A stretch of DNA of 57,055 bases from Oscillospiraceae bacterium (GCA_015063685.1 SVTR01000020.1:1-57055), one strand, 5' to 3'. Numbered from the stretch's first letter, positions 41,886-49,750 are shown. The notes: generated by a model from the letters alone, not told the origin. Numbers and translations are program-made.

Positions 41886-43583
41886 ATGAAAAAATATAAG
41901 CAAAGATATGCTTCCGTCGGCCCCCTGATGGCCGTGGATGCCCTCGGACGTCCCACCCCAGATACCACCACGGGCGCACCCACCTCCAGAGACAACCGCC
42001 TGGTGGGTATGTTCTACTTCCTGTGGTTGGGCGAGCATGGCCGTCATAAGCCCTACGATATCTCTAAGCTCACCGCCGCCGATCCCAACCTGGGCTACAA
42101 GCCCGCATCTCCCCTGTGGGGCGGACATGGGGTCTACCATCATTGGGGTGAGCCCTTCTACGGCTACTACTACTCCGACGACGAATGGGTCGTCCGCAAG
42201 CACATGAAGCTTCTTATGCAGGCCGACGTGGACTTCCTTTTCTTTGATACCACCAACGCCGCCATTTACCGAAACAACGCAAAGCTGGTCATGAAGGTTT
42301 TGCAGGAGTACCACGACGCCGGTTGGAAGATCCCCAAGGTCATGTTCTATACCAACACCTCCTCGGGTCTGACGGTTCTGGATATTTACGATTCCATTTA
42401 CAAGCCCGGCTGGTGCAAGGATACTTGGTTCTGCCTGGACGGCAAGCCTGTGATTATCGCCATCAAGGAGGAATGTACTCCTGAGTGCCGTGATTTCTTC
42501 AACATCAAAATGTCCCAGTGGCCCAACGAGCCCGATAAGCTGGGCGGCTGGCCCTGGATGGATTTTACCCGTCCCCAACGTGTTTTCGCCAACCTGGACG
42601 GAGTAGACGAGGTCATTAACGTCTCGGTAGCCCAGCATAGTGGTAATATCCGCTTTGGTGATTCTGTTCTCTATGGCGAAACCTCCAACTGCGGCCGTGC
42701 CTTCCATAACGGTGCCAACGATCCGGACCCTGACGCGTGGAAGCACGGCTACAACTTCGCCGAGCAGTTTGATCGCGCTATCGAGACCGACCCGCCCATC
42801 GTGCTCATCACGGGCTGGAATGAGTGGATCGCAGGCTATTGGTCGGGTATTCCCGAGCGCCCCGTTATGTTCGTGGATGCCGCCAACTATGAGTACAGCC
42901 GCGATATTGAGATGATGCGTGGCGGCTATTTTGACAACTACTTCATGCAGCTGGTCAGTTACGTCCGTAAATACAAGGGAACCACCGATACCCCCGTCTA
43001 CGAGGCCGTGGATACCGTGGATGTGCCTTGGAGAGATGCCATAGATGAAAGCCCTGCCATCTACAAGGGATTCTTGGATGGCGATTTCAACCGCCACGCC
43101 GAGGGTCAGGGCGGTGTGATCTACACCAACTTCACCCAGCGTAACGTCATGGACACCATCGCCGTCATGCACGATAAGGAGCATATCTGCTTCACCATCC
43201 GCACCAAGGATATGATCTCAGACCCCCTGGGTGCAGGCTCCTGGATGAAGATCTACCTCAACACCGAGGGCGGCAAGGGCTATCAGTATATCCTCAACAA
43301 CAGTACCAGAAAGAACGGTACCACCACCCTGGCCTGTGTTAAGGAAGCCGGTGAGGATCTGGCCGCCGTGGACATTCCCGATCTCGTGATCAAATATGAG
43401 GTGCGCGGTGACGTCATGCAGATCAAGTTGCCTCGAAAGGCCATCGGTTTGGATCACAACAATTTTACCCTGTGGTTCAAGGTGGCGGACAGCCGCGAGG
43501 AATATACCAAGATAGAGGACTTCTACGACAAGGGCGATACGGCGCCTTTGGGACGTTTGAATTTCGTATACAAAGGAGAGTAA
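41886..43583 (+). CDS. GH71/GH99/WbsX-like protein, probably carbohydrate-active
   Basis: Protein of about 565 residues without a signal peptide. GMFYFLWLGEHG, VDFLFFDTTNAA and the motif ITGWNEWIAGYW resemble the GH71/GH99 and WbsX families, which act on or transfer sugars. The C-terminal half from about 370 (YTNFTQRNVMDTIAV, GSWMKIYLNTEGG) looks like a separate beta domain. The ATG at 41886 follows AAAGGA; the longer frame includes the promoter. It is followed after 62 bases by a TIGR04076 gene. The substrate is unknown. Confidence 0.7.
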   Translation: MKKYKQRYASVGPLMAVDALGRPTPDTTTGAPTSRDNRLVGMFYFLWLGEHGRHKPYDISKLTAADPNLGYKPASPLWGGHGVYHHWGEPFYGYYYSDDEWVVRKHMKLLMQADVDFLFFDTTNAAIYRNNAKLVMKVLQEYHDAGWKIPKVMFYTNTSSGLTVLDIYDSIYKPGWCKDTWFCLDGKPVIIAIKEECTPECRDFFNIKMSQWPNEPDKLGGWPWMDFTRPQRVFANLDGVDEVINVSVAQHSGNIRFGDSVLYGETSNCGRAFHNGANDPDPDAWKHGYNFAEQFDRAIETDPPIVLITGWNEWIAGYWSGIPERPVMFVDAANYEYSRDIEMMRGGYFDNYFMQLVSYVRKYKGTTDTPVYEAVDTVDVPWRDAIDESPAIYKGFLDGDFNRHAEGQGGVIYTNFTQRNVMDTIAVMHDKEHICFTIRTKDMISDPLGAGSWMKIYLNTEGGKGYQYILNNSTRKNGTTTLACVKEAGEDLAAVDIPDLVIKYEVRGDVMQIKLPRKAIGLDHNNFTLWFKVADSREEYTKIEDFYDKGDTAPLGRLNFVYKGE

Positions 43584-43645
43584 TCTCTCAATATCATTGG
43601 GGAGAGGCTTTTACCTCTCCCCGCATACTTTGAAAGGAAAAAGCT

Positions 43646-43978
43646 ATGACCAAAGTCAAAATCACCGTCCTGAAAACCGACTTTTACCCTGATCTTGCCG
43701 CCGAGTACGGCAAGCCCGAGCTGGGTCCCTGCGCCGCCATGAAGGTGGGTGACGTCTTTTACGCCGACGTCAAATGCCCCGAGGGCTTCTGTCACACCGC
43801 CTGGAACTGCATCTATCAGTATGTTTTCGCCCTAGCCAATGGCGGCGGCAGGGAAGGATTTTTCTATAACGACTGGAGCCGTGAGCCGGGCGTGGCCATC
43901 AGCAGCTGCAACGACGGCTTCCGCCCCGTCATCTTCAAGCTGGAGGCTACCGACATCCCGTCGGAGAAGGGGAAGTAA
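43646..43978 (+). CDS. TIGR04076 family protein
   Basis: Protein of 110 residues. The motifs VKITVLKTDF, PCAAMKVGDVF, CPEGFCHTAWNCIYQYVFAL, and SCNDGFRPVIFKLE are those of TIGR04076, a small conserved Cys-containing family without known function. The ribosome site AAAGGA is 9 bases ahead of the ATG. It probably shares a transcript with the GH99-like gene and is followed by a terminator. Confidence 0.88.
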   Translation: MTKVKITVLKTDFYPDLAAEYGKPELGPCAAMKVGDVFYADVKCPEGFCHTAWNCIYQYVFALANGGGREGFFYNDWSREPGVAISSCNDGFRPVIFKLEATDIPSEKGK

Positions 43979-44013
43979 GGTCGCTCCTATCCGATCAATA
44001 CTTCTCCCATACA

Positions 44014-44051
44014 AGCTCTGCCGAAACACTTACGGCGGGGCTTTTTCTTTC
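44014..44051 (+). terminator. Terminator after the TIGR04076 gene
   Basis: AGCTCTGCCG and CGGCGGGGCT form a 10-bp stem with G-U pairs, loop of 9, then TTTTCTTT. Confidence 0.8.
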
Positions 44052-44083
44052 CCGACGTCGGTCTATTTTTATCCTTAAAGCCC

Positions 44084-44112
44084 TTGACAATCCACCCAAA
44101 AAGAAGTATAAT
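44084..44112 (+). promoter_or_regulatory. Promoter of the COG0523 locus, upstream of MITE copy 2
   Basis: TTGACA (44084-44089), 17-base spacer, TATAAT (44107-44112). MITE copy 2 lies between it and the GTPase gene, so any transcript carries the element in its leader. Confidence 0.8.
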
Positions 44113-44139
44113 GAAATGTGGAGTATTTTGCTCCTGACC

Positions 44140-44338
44140 ATGTTAAAAATTAGGGCATCTCTAAATACTCAGCGTGCGGAGAGATGCGAGGGATTTTTTC
44201 GTCAGACTAAACAAAAATCTGCACGCATAGTTGACCCTATGCGAAAGAATTTTGTGACGTATGACGGAAAAAGCACCGCCATATCGGCGTGCGATGAGTT
44301 TTTAGAGATGCCCATTAGATTATGTTAAAAATTAGATT
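44140..44338. repeat. 17-bp tandem duplication interrupted by a MITE
   Basis: ATGTTAAAAATTA lies to the left of the element (44140-44152) and ATTAGATT followed by ATGTTAAAAATTAGATT to its right (44314-44338). Without the element this would be two tandem copies of ATGTTAAAAATTAGATT. ATTA is present on both sides and is the likely target duplication. Confidence 0.7.
44153..44313 (+). mobile_element. MITE-like element, copy 2
   Basis: About 161 bases, starting GGGCATCTCTAAATACTCA and ending TGAGTTTTTAGAGATGCCC, with the same inside as copies 1 and 3. It carries no gene. It interrupts the leader of the COG0523 GTPase gene, 44 bases ahead of the ATG. Confidence 0.88.
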
Positions 44339-44357
44339 ACTATAGAAGGGAACTACT

Positions 44358-45560
44358 ATGACTAAGATCGACATTTTCTCCGGCTTCCTGGGTGCCGGTA
44401 AGACTACCCTCATCAAAAAGCTCATCACCGAGGCCTATGCGGGCGAGAAGCTGGTGCTCATTGAGAACGAGTTCGGTGAGATCGGCATCGACGGCGGGTT
44501 TCTGGCTGAGGCAGGCATTCAGATCAACGAAATGAATTCAGGCTGTATCTGTTGCTCCCTGGTGGGCGACTTCGGCAAGGCCCTCTCCAAGGTGCTGACT
44601 GAGTATAACCCCGACCGCATTCTCATCGAGCCCTCTGGCGTAGGTAAGCTGTCCGACGTCATCCGTGCCGTGCAGAATGCCGCCACCGAAGGGGCAGTTC
44701 TCAATAGCTTCACCACCGTAGTGGATGCGGGCAAGTGCAAGATGTATATGAAGAACTTCGGTGAGTTCTTTAACGATCAGGTGGCCAATGCCGGCTGTAT
44801 CGTCCTGTCCCACACGGACAAGCTCTCCGAGGAAAAGGTGGCCGATGCCGTGGCACGCCTGACCGCTCACAACGAGACCGCTATTTTCGTCACCACTCCC
44901 TGGGATCAGCTGAAGGGCGCTGATCTCCTTGCCGCCATGGAGCGAAAGGATACCCTGCAGGCTGAGCTGGAAAGACTGACCGAGGAAGCGCACCACCATC
45001 ATCACCACCACGATCATGATGAGGAATGCCATTGCCACGAGCATGACCATGAGCACCACCACGATCACGATGAGGAATGCCATTGCCACGAGCATGATCA
45101 TGAGCATCATCACGATCACGACGAGGAGTGCCATTGTCACGAGCACGACCATGAGCATCATCACCACGATCACGATGAAGAGTGTCATGGTCACGACCAT
45201 GAGCACCACCATCATGACGGCGAATGTTCCTGTGGTCATCACCATGACCACGACCACCATCATCACCACGCCGATGAGGTGTTTATCAGTTGCGGTGCCG
45301 AGACTGTTGTTAAGTTCGACAAGGCAAGCATGGCCGCTAAGCTGGCTGAACTGACAAACGAGGACAAGTACGGCATTGTCCTTCGCGCCAAGGGCATCGT
45401 GGCTGCTACCGAAGGTAGTGAGTGGATCCACTTTGACTACGTTCCCGGCGAGCCCGACGTAAGATGCGGAGCTCCCGCAGTTATCGGTCGTCTCTGTGTT
45501 ATAGGTTCCAAGTTGAATCTGCTCGCGTTGTCCGAGCTTTTCGGGGTTGAGCTGGCGTAA
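44358..45560 (+). CDS. COG0523 (CobW-like) GTPase with a His/Cys-rich repeat region
   Basis: Metal-chaperone GTPase of 400 residues. The G domain (1-205) has Walker A GFLGAGKTTLIKKL, ENEFGEIGIDG, the metal motif GCICC (about 60-64), and SHTDKL. Residues about 213-310 are four to five tandem copies of HHHDHDEECHCHEHDHE, a strong metal-binding stretch. A CobW C-terminal domain follows (EVFISCGAETVVKFDKASM). Such proteins usually supply zinc, cobalt or nickel to a target. Ribosome site GAAGGG. It heads a locus with a second GTPase-like gene. Confidence 0.93.
   Translation: MTKIDIFSGFLGAGKTTLIKKLITEAYAGEKLVLIENEFGEIGIDGGFLAEAGIQINEMNSGCICCSLVGDFGKALSKVLTEYNPDRILIEPSGVGKLSDVIRAVQNAATEGAVLNSFTTVVDAGKCKMYMKNFGEFFNDQVANAGCIVLSHTDKLSEEKVADAVARLTAHNETAIFVTTPWDQLKGADLLAAMERKDTLQAELERLTEEAHHHHHHHDHDEECHCHEHDHEHHHDHDEECHCHEHDHEHHHDHDEECHCHEHDHEHHHHDHDEECHGHDHEHHHHDGECSCGHHHDHDHHHHHADEVFISCGAETVVKFDKASMAAKLAELTNEDKYGIVLRAKGIVAATEGSEWIHFDYVPGEPDVRCGAPAVIGRLCVIGSKLNLLALSELFGVELA
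44994..45276 (+). repeat. Tandem His/Cys-coding repeat in the GTPase gene
   Basis: Units of about 48-51 bases coding for HHHDHDEECHCHEHDHE are repeated, with later units varied (HHHHDHDEECHGHDHE, then HHHHDGECSCGHHH). It lies between the G domain and the C-terminal domain. Copy number may differ between strains. Confidence 0.85.
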
Positions 45561-45576
45561 ATAGGTACGGTTGTCC

Positions 45577-45654
45577 GTAGGGGACGGCGCCTTCGACATC
45601 CCGCATAAAACATCAGAATTGTAGGGGACGTCACCTTCGACGTCCCGCATGAAA
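45577..45654. repeat. Two direct repeats of a 34-base palindromic unit
   Basis: GTAGGGGACG...CCCGCATAAAA (45577-45610) and GTAGGGGACG...CCCGCATGAAA (45621-45654), 44 bases apart. The inner halves GGGACGTC/GACGTCCC form a palindrome. They lie between the two GTPase genes; a related CCCGCATAAAA end occurs at 46653-46663. Confidence 0.7.
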
Positions 45655-45667
45655 AAAGGAAAAAATT

Positions 45668-46624
45668 ATGGCATACAGTATTCCCGTATATCTGTTCACA
45701 GGATTTTTGGAGAGCGGCAAAACCTCCATGATCCGCGAAAGCATGGAAAATCCTAAGTTTGACAACGGCGAAAAGACCCTTATCCTTCTTTGCGAGGAGG
45801 GAATAGAGGAGTTAGAACCCAACCATTTTGCCAAGGGCGGAAAAAATTGCTATATTGAAACTGTAGAGGATGAGGAGGAGCTGACTTACGACCTACTCAC
45901 CGCCATGCAGAAAAAGTACAAGCCCAATCGAGTGATCATTGAATACAACGGCATGTGGCAACTCAAGACTCTCTATGAGAATATGCCTGAGCTTTGGGCC
46001 ATCTACCAGCAGATCCTCTTTGCCGAGGCCAAGACCTTCTTCGTCTATAACCAGAATATGAGGTCTCTTATGTTCGACAAGCTCATGGATGCGGAAATGG
46101 TGGTCATCAACCGTACTCCCGATGATTTCGACAAGGAAGAGGCACACAAAATCGTCCGCGGTATCTCCCGACGCGCTCAGATTGCCTACGAATATCCGGA
46201 CAGGAGCATTGTCTACGATGATATTGAAGATCCTTTGCCGTTTGATGTCAATGCACCTGTCATTGAGATCAAAGACGAGGATTTTGCCCTTTGGTACCGT
46301 GATCTTTCCGAGGAGATGGATAAGTACGACGGCAAAACTGTCACCGTCAAGGGGATGGTAGCTTGTGATAACAAGTTGTCAAACCATGCAGTTATTCTGG
46401 GGCGCCATATCATGACCTGTTGCGCAGATGATATCGCTTATAGTGGCCTTGTGTGCAATTTCACCTTGCCTGTTACTCTGAAAACAAGAGATTGGATCAC
46501 CGTTACTGCCAAAATCAAGCTGGAGTCTCACAAGCTCTACGGCGGCAGACGGGGCCCCGTCCTTTACGCTCCCAATTTTGTCACGGCCGAAAAGCCCGAG
46601 CAGGAAGTCGCAACGTTTTATTAA
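45668..46624 (+). CDS. CobW-like GTPase fused to a TIGR03943/YcgQ-like domain
   Basis: Protein of 318 residues. The N-terminal half is COG0523-like: Walker A GFLESGKTSMIRES, then YNGMWQL where EPSG-type residues usually lie, but no GCICC motif. From about residue 195 (PVIEIKDEDFALWY, VTVKGMVACDN, GRHIMTCCADDIAYSGLVC) it resembles TIGR03943, the YcgQ-type partner of zinc-responsive permeases in Firmicutes. The fused order is not one I know as standard. No membrane segment is seen. The start follows AAAAAAGG-type sequence after repeats. It probably shares a transcript with the His-rich GTPase. Confidence 0.75.
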   Translation: MAYSIPVYLFTGFLESGKTSMIRESMENPKFDNGEKTLILLCEEGIEELEPNHFAKGGKNCYIETVEDEEELTYDLLTAMQKKYKPNRVIIEYNGMWQLKTLYENMPELWAIYQQILFAEAKTFFVYNQNMRSLMFDKLMDAEMVVINRTPDDFDKEEAHKIVRGISRRAQIAYEYPDRSIVYDDIEDPLPFDVNAPVIEIKDEDFALWYRDLSEEMDKYDGKTVTVKGMVACDNKLSNHAVILGRHIMTCCADDIAYSGLVCNFTLPVTLKTRDWITVTAKIKLESHKLYGGRRGPVLYAPNFVTAEKPEQEVATFY

Positions 46625-46688
46625 GGAGAAGGAGGGGCTCTGCCTCGGATTCCCGCATAAAAAACTTTTACTTTTAAAAGGAACTCAA

Positions 46689-47252
46689 ATGTCAAATTAT
46701 ATCGAAACAACAATTACTCGTGATGCCGAGACTGCAATTCGAGAGCTGATCGAGGTCGCTCATCTCACGGCGGGACAGATACTTGTGATCGGTTGCTCTT
46801 CCTCTGAAATGGTGGGCGAGCGTATCGGTAAGCATTCCTCCATGGAGGCCGCCTTGTCTTTACGAAACGCTGTTTTGCCCATTCTGGAGGAGCGCGGTAT
46901 TCTCCTCGCTGTTCAATGTTGCGAGCATCTTAATCGTGCGCTTATCGTTGAGCGTACAACCGCCGAGAAATTCGGTTACGATCCCGTATGGGTCAAGCCG
47001 CAACCGAAAGCAGGAGGCTCCTTTGCTACCGCCGTGTGGGATTCTATGACCGACCCTGTGGCAATAGAATTTATACAAGCCCATGCCGGTATGGATATCG
47101 GGGGCACCTTGATTGGTATGCACTTGCGCCGCGTGGCGGTTCCTGTCCGCCTATCGGTGAGTAAAATCGGTGAAGCAAGTCTTGTATGTGCTCGTACCCG
47201 ACCTGCATATATCGGAGGACCAAGAGCTGAGTACCAAACTGATGAACCTTGA
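46689..47252 (+). CDS. TIGR01440 (YwlG-like) family protein
   Basis: Protein of about 187 residues. The segments LTAGQILVIGCSSSEMVGERIG, LLAVQCCEHLNRALIVER, KAGGSFATAVW and AGMDIGGTLIGMHL match TIGR01440/YwlG. The function is unknown. The ATG at 46689 has AAAGGA 6 bases ahead; the longer frame overlaps the upstream GTPase. It may be in the same transcript as the GTPase genes (64 bases apart). Confidence 0.9.
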   Translation: MSNYIETTITRDAETAIRELIEVAHLTAGQILVIGCSSSEMVGERIGKHSSMEAALSLRNAVLPILEERGILLAVQCCEHLNRALIVERTTAEKFGYDPVWVKPQPKAGGSFATAVWDSMTDPVAIEFIQAHAGMDIGGTLIGMHLRRVAVPVRLSVSKIGEASLVCARTRPAYIGGPRAEYQTDEP

Positions 47253-47271
47253 TAGGTTAGGAAGGAGTCCT

Positions 47272-47601
47272 ATGACTGTCAATGAATATCAAAAGCTGGC
47301 TATGACCACCCTCAACCCCGCCCTGGATAAAAAAGACGTCCTTATCAACGGCGTCATGGGGCTTTGCGGCGAATCGGGAGAGGTTATCGATATTGTCAAA
47401 AAACACCTCGCCCAAGGACACGATCTGGACGTGGAAAAGATCGCCAAGGAGCTGGGCGACGTGGCCTGGTATCTTGCCGAGACCGCCTATGCCATCGGCT
47501 ATGATCTTGAAACCGTCTGCCAAATGAACATCGACAAGCTGAACAAGCGCTATCCCCAAGGCTTTTCTACCGCTTGCTCGGTAAACAGAGAGGAAAATTA
47601 A
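47272..47601 (+). CDS. MazG-like nucleotide pyrophosphohydrolase domain protein
   Basis: Protein of 109 residues with a single MazG-like domain. GLCGESGEVIDIVKK and ELGDVAWYLAETAYAI carry the metal-binding EExxE/ExxD pattern of this all-alpha NTP pyrophosphohydrolase family, which removes damaged or unwanted nucleotides. The ATG at 47272 follows AAGGAG, 20 bases after the TIGR01440 gene. A strong terminator follows. Confidence 0.88.
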   Translation: MTVNEYQKLAMTTLNPALDKKDVLINGVMGLCGESGEVIDIVKKHLAQGHDLDVEKIAKELGDVAWYLAETAYAIGYDLETVCQMNIDKLNKRYPQGFSTACSVNREEN

Positions 47602-47606
47602 AGTAT

Positions 47607-47641
47607 CCCCCGAGGCTATCAAATGCCTCGGGGGAATTTTT
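47607..47641 (+). terminator. Terminator after the MazG-like gene
   Basis: CCCCCGAGGC and GCCTCGGGGG form a perfect 10-bp stem, loop of 8, then AATTTTTA. Confidence 0.9.
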
Positions 47642-47649
47642 ATCATGGA

Positions 47650-47721
47650 AAATTGTTGTTTGCCGTGGGATGCACCACGTTTTAGCCTTCCCCGATGGGG
47701 AAAGCTTATAAACAACAATTT
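47650..47721. repeat. Element with 12-bp inverted ends, copy B
   Basis: AAATTGTTGTTT (47650-47661) and AAACAACAATTT (47710-47721) are perfect inverted repeats around 48 bases with smaller hairpins (CGTGGGATGCACCACG, CTTCCCCGATGGGGAAAG). Its right end overlaps the stop codon of the ABC permease gene. It shares its ends with copy A at 41066-41224. Confidence 0.7.
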
Positions 47722-48448
47722 ATCTCTTCATCTGTCTCAGGAAAAGAAGAACCGCCGCTACGGTAGCAGCAATACCATAACCCAGCACCCACCAGAGATG
47801 CGGAAGGATGTTGTTGAAATTCCCTGCAAGCACCGCCCGCTCCAGCTCTACCGCGTGAACGAAGGGCAGGGCATAGGCGATCTTTTTGAACACACCGCCC
47901 ACCAGGTCAAGGTCGAACCAAACCCCCGACAGCCAGGCGGTCAGGTTGGTCAGCAACGCACCGCAAAGACCACCTACCTGCTTGTCGTTGAAAATACTGC
48001 CGCAAAGCAGACCAAGACCGATGAACAGCAGAGATACAGGGATCATGAACAGCACCGCCCACAGAATGTTGACTGTGAACGACAACCCAAGGATCAAGGC
48101 CACCGCGTAGCAAATGACCGCCTGTCCCACCGCGATGGGCAGAATGGGCAGGGTATAACCCAAGATGAAATCCAACGCCGTCAGCGGGGTGGTGTAAAGC
48201 CTGGACAGCAGGGAAGAACCTCTGTCCTTGGCGATGATGGTGGCGGAAAACAAGGTCATGAAGGCCAACCCGAACACCGTGATGCCCGGTGTCAGATGCT
48301 CGATCTCAAACAGTTCGACGGGGATGTTGGCCTGAATAGCGGAGAGCAACAGTAATAGGACGATGGGAAAACCAAGACCAAAGCACAGATTCAGAGGATC
48401 CCGCAGGACTTCCCGCGCATTTCGGCGGGCAAAGGTCAGCATTTTCAT
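47720..48448 (-). CDS. ABC-2 type exporter permease
   Basis: Membrane protein of 242 residues with six likely membrane segments, in the pattern of ABC-2 family permeases (FGLGFPIVLLLLLSA, FGLAFMTLFSATIIAKDRGSS, IPVSLLFIGLGLLCGSIF). It works with the ATPase just upstream, with which it overlaps by 4 bases. The substrate could be a drug or a cell-envelope molecule; TetR control fits export of a toxic compound. The stop codon lies within a repeat end. Confidence 0.9.
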   Translation of the reverse strand: MKMLTFARRNAREVLRDPLNLCFGLGFPIVLLLLLSAIQANIPVELFEIEHLTPGITVFGLAFMTLFSATIIAKDRGSSLLSRLYTTPLTALDFILGYTLPILPIAVGQAVICYAVALILGLSFTVNILWAVLFMIPVSLLFIGLGLLCGSIFNDKQVGGLCGALLTNLTAWLSGVWFDLDLVGGVFKKIAYALPFVHAVELERAVLAGNFNNILPHLWWVLGYGIAATVAAVLLFLRQMKR

Positions 48449-49173
48449 GTTCTCACCCCCTTGACAATGTTCACAAAGGCCTCCTCAAATTTATCCGAGC
48501 CTCCTTGCTTCTTGATCTCCTCGGCGGTGGCACAAACAAGGAGCTCTCCGTCCTTCATGATGGCAATGCGGTCGGACAGAGCCTCGGCTTCTTCCATATA
48601 ATGTGTGGTCAGCACGATGGTCACCTTGCCCTTGAGGGATCGGATGAGATCCCATAGGTCACTCCGCGCCAGTACGTCCAGCCCCAGGGTTGGCTCGTCC
48701 AAAAAGAGGATCTTAGGTTCGCTGATCAAAGCCATAGCGATGGACAGTCGCCTTTGCCAACCGCCCGACAGCTTGCCGGCTTTCTTTTTGATTACGCTTG
48801 AAAGCCCCAAAAGCTCTGTCAGTTCTTGAATCTTTCGACTTTGCTTTTCGCGAGAAAAACCGTGAACTCCACAGATGAGCTCTAAATTCTCCCGCACAGT
48901 CAGCCCGGGAGCAACGGCGGTTTCTTGAGGGGAAACTGCGATGATGGACTTGACGAAGGCCGTGTCCCGAGTGATGCTCTTGCCCAAAAGGAAGGCGTCT
49001 CCCTCGGTGGGGCGCAGGAGGCAGGAGAGCATTTTGATGGTGGTGGTCTTTCCGGCGCCGTTGACGCCCAAAAGGGAGAACAGCTCGCCTTCGGCAACAG
49101 AAAGAGCGAGATGATCCACGGCGGTTACATCCTTGAATTTCTTGGTCAAATTTTCAATCCTGATGGCATCCAT
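48445..49173 (-). CDS. ABC exporter ATPase
   Basis: ATPase of 242 residues with Walker A LLGVNGAGKTTTIKMLS, signature KLSGGWQRRLSIAMAL, Walker B ILFLDEPTLGLD, and TTHYMEEAE. The DrrA-like sequence fits multidrug or antibiotic exporters with ABC-2 permeases. It lies 4 bases after the TetR gene and overlaps the permease gene by 4 bases, so the three form one operon. Confidence 0.93.
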   Translation of the reverse strand: MDAIRIENLTKKFKDVTAVDHLALSVAEGELFSLLGVNGAGKTTTIKMLSCLLRPTEGDAFLLGKSITRDTAFVKSIIAVSPQETAVAPGLTVRENLELICGVHGFSREKQSRKIQELTELLGLSSVIKKKAGKLSGGWQRRLSIAMALISEPKILFLDEPTLGLDVLARSDLWDLIRSLKGKVTIVLTTHYMEEAEALSDRIAIMKDGELLVCATAEEIKKQGGSDKFEEAFVNIVKGVRT

Positions 49174-49177
49174 AGGT

Positions 49178-49738
49178 TTACTCCTTAATAAAACGTGCCC
49201 TGAGACCCTGGTAAACGTCGGTGATCATACGGCTGACCAGGGGCATATCCAAAATGAGATAATCGGTGGCCACCATGGTGGCAATACCGTGAACGAAGGC
49301 CCACATCTCCATGTGAAAAAGCTTGGCGGAGAGGGTATCGAGGCCTGTGTTATCCTGTACCATGGCAGTTACCGTTCGCCCAAGCTCTGTGTCCTCGGGG
49401 ATCTCTTCGGCAGATCTGTCACGCATGAAAAGGAGCTTAAACAATGCTTTTTCCTCCAAGGCAAAACGGATATAAGCCATACCGCTGGCCTTATAGGGCG
49501 GGTATAGACCGCTCTTGGTGTCCTCACGGATGTATTCCTCGTATAACGCCTCTGCCGCATCCACCACCGCCATTTTGACCTCCTCCATGTTGGCAAAATT
49601 GGAAAAGATGGGCTGGGTGGAGCAGTGCAACGCGTTGGCTAACGCACGGGCGTTCAAATTCTCATGACCTTGGGCGCGGACAAGCTCAATCGCGGCCGAG
49701 ACGATGTCTTCCTTGCTGACTTTTACTTTTGGTGGCAT
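49178..49738 (-). CDS. TetR-family regulator of the ABC-2 exporter
   Basis: Protein of 186 residues with an N-terminal TetR-type DNA-binding domain (VSKEDIVSAAIELVRAQGHE, RALANALHCSTQPIFSNFAN) and a ligand domain (AMVQDNTGLDTLSAKLFHME) of the TetR/WHG-type. It is first in an operon with the ABC-2 exporter, and an inverted repeat overlaps the start site of its own promoter, so it is probably autoregulated and drug-responsive. Confidence 0.88.
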   Translation of the reverse strand: MPPKVKVSKEDIVSAAIELVRAQGHENLNARALANALHCSTQPIFSNFANMEEVKMAVVDAAEALYEEYIREDTKSGLYPPYKASGMAYIRFALEEKALFKLLFMRDRSAEEIPEDTELGRTVTAMVQDNTGLDTLSAKLFHMEMWAFVHGIATMVATDYLILDMPLVSRMITDVYQGLRARFIKE

Positions 49739-49750
49739 ATCATTCTCCTT

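Noticed and set aside
41880..43184. A 434-codon minus-strand frame opposite the GH99-like gene
   Set aside because: The protein is His/Val/Gly-rich without domain features; the plus-strand gene has a promoter, ribosome site and family motifs.
44538..45650. A Val/Met-rich minus-strand frame through the His-rich repeat of the GTPase
   Set aside because: It reads the complement of CAC/CAT/GAC codons, which gives Val/Met runs that mimic a membrane protein.
45577..45654. CRISPR-like repeats
   Set aside because: Only two units with a 10-base gap; no spacers of equal length and no cas genes.
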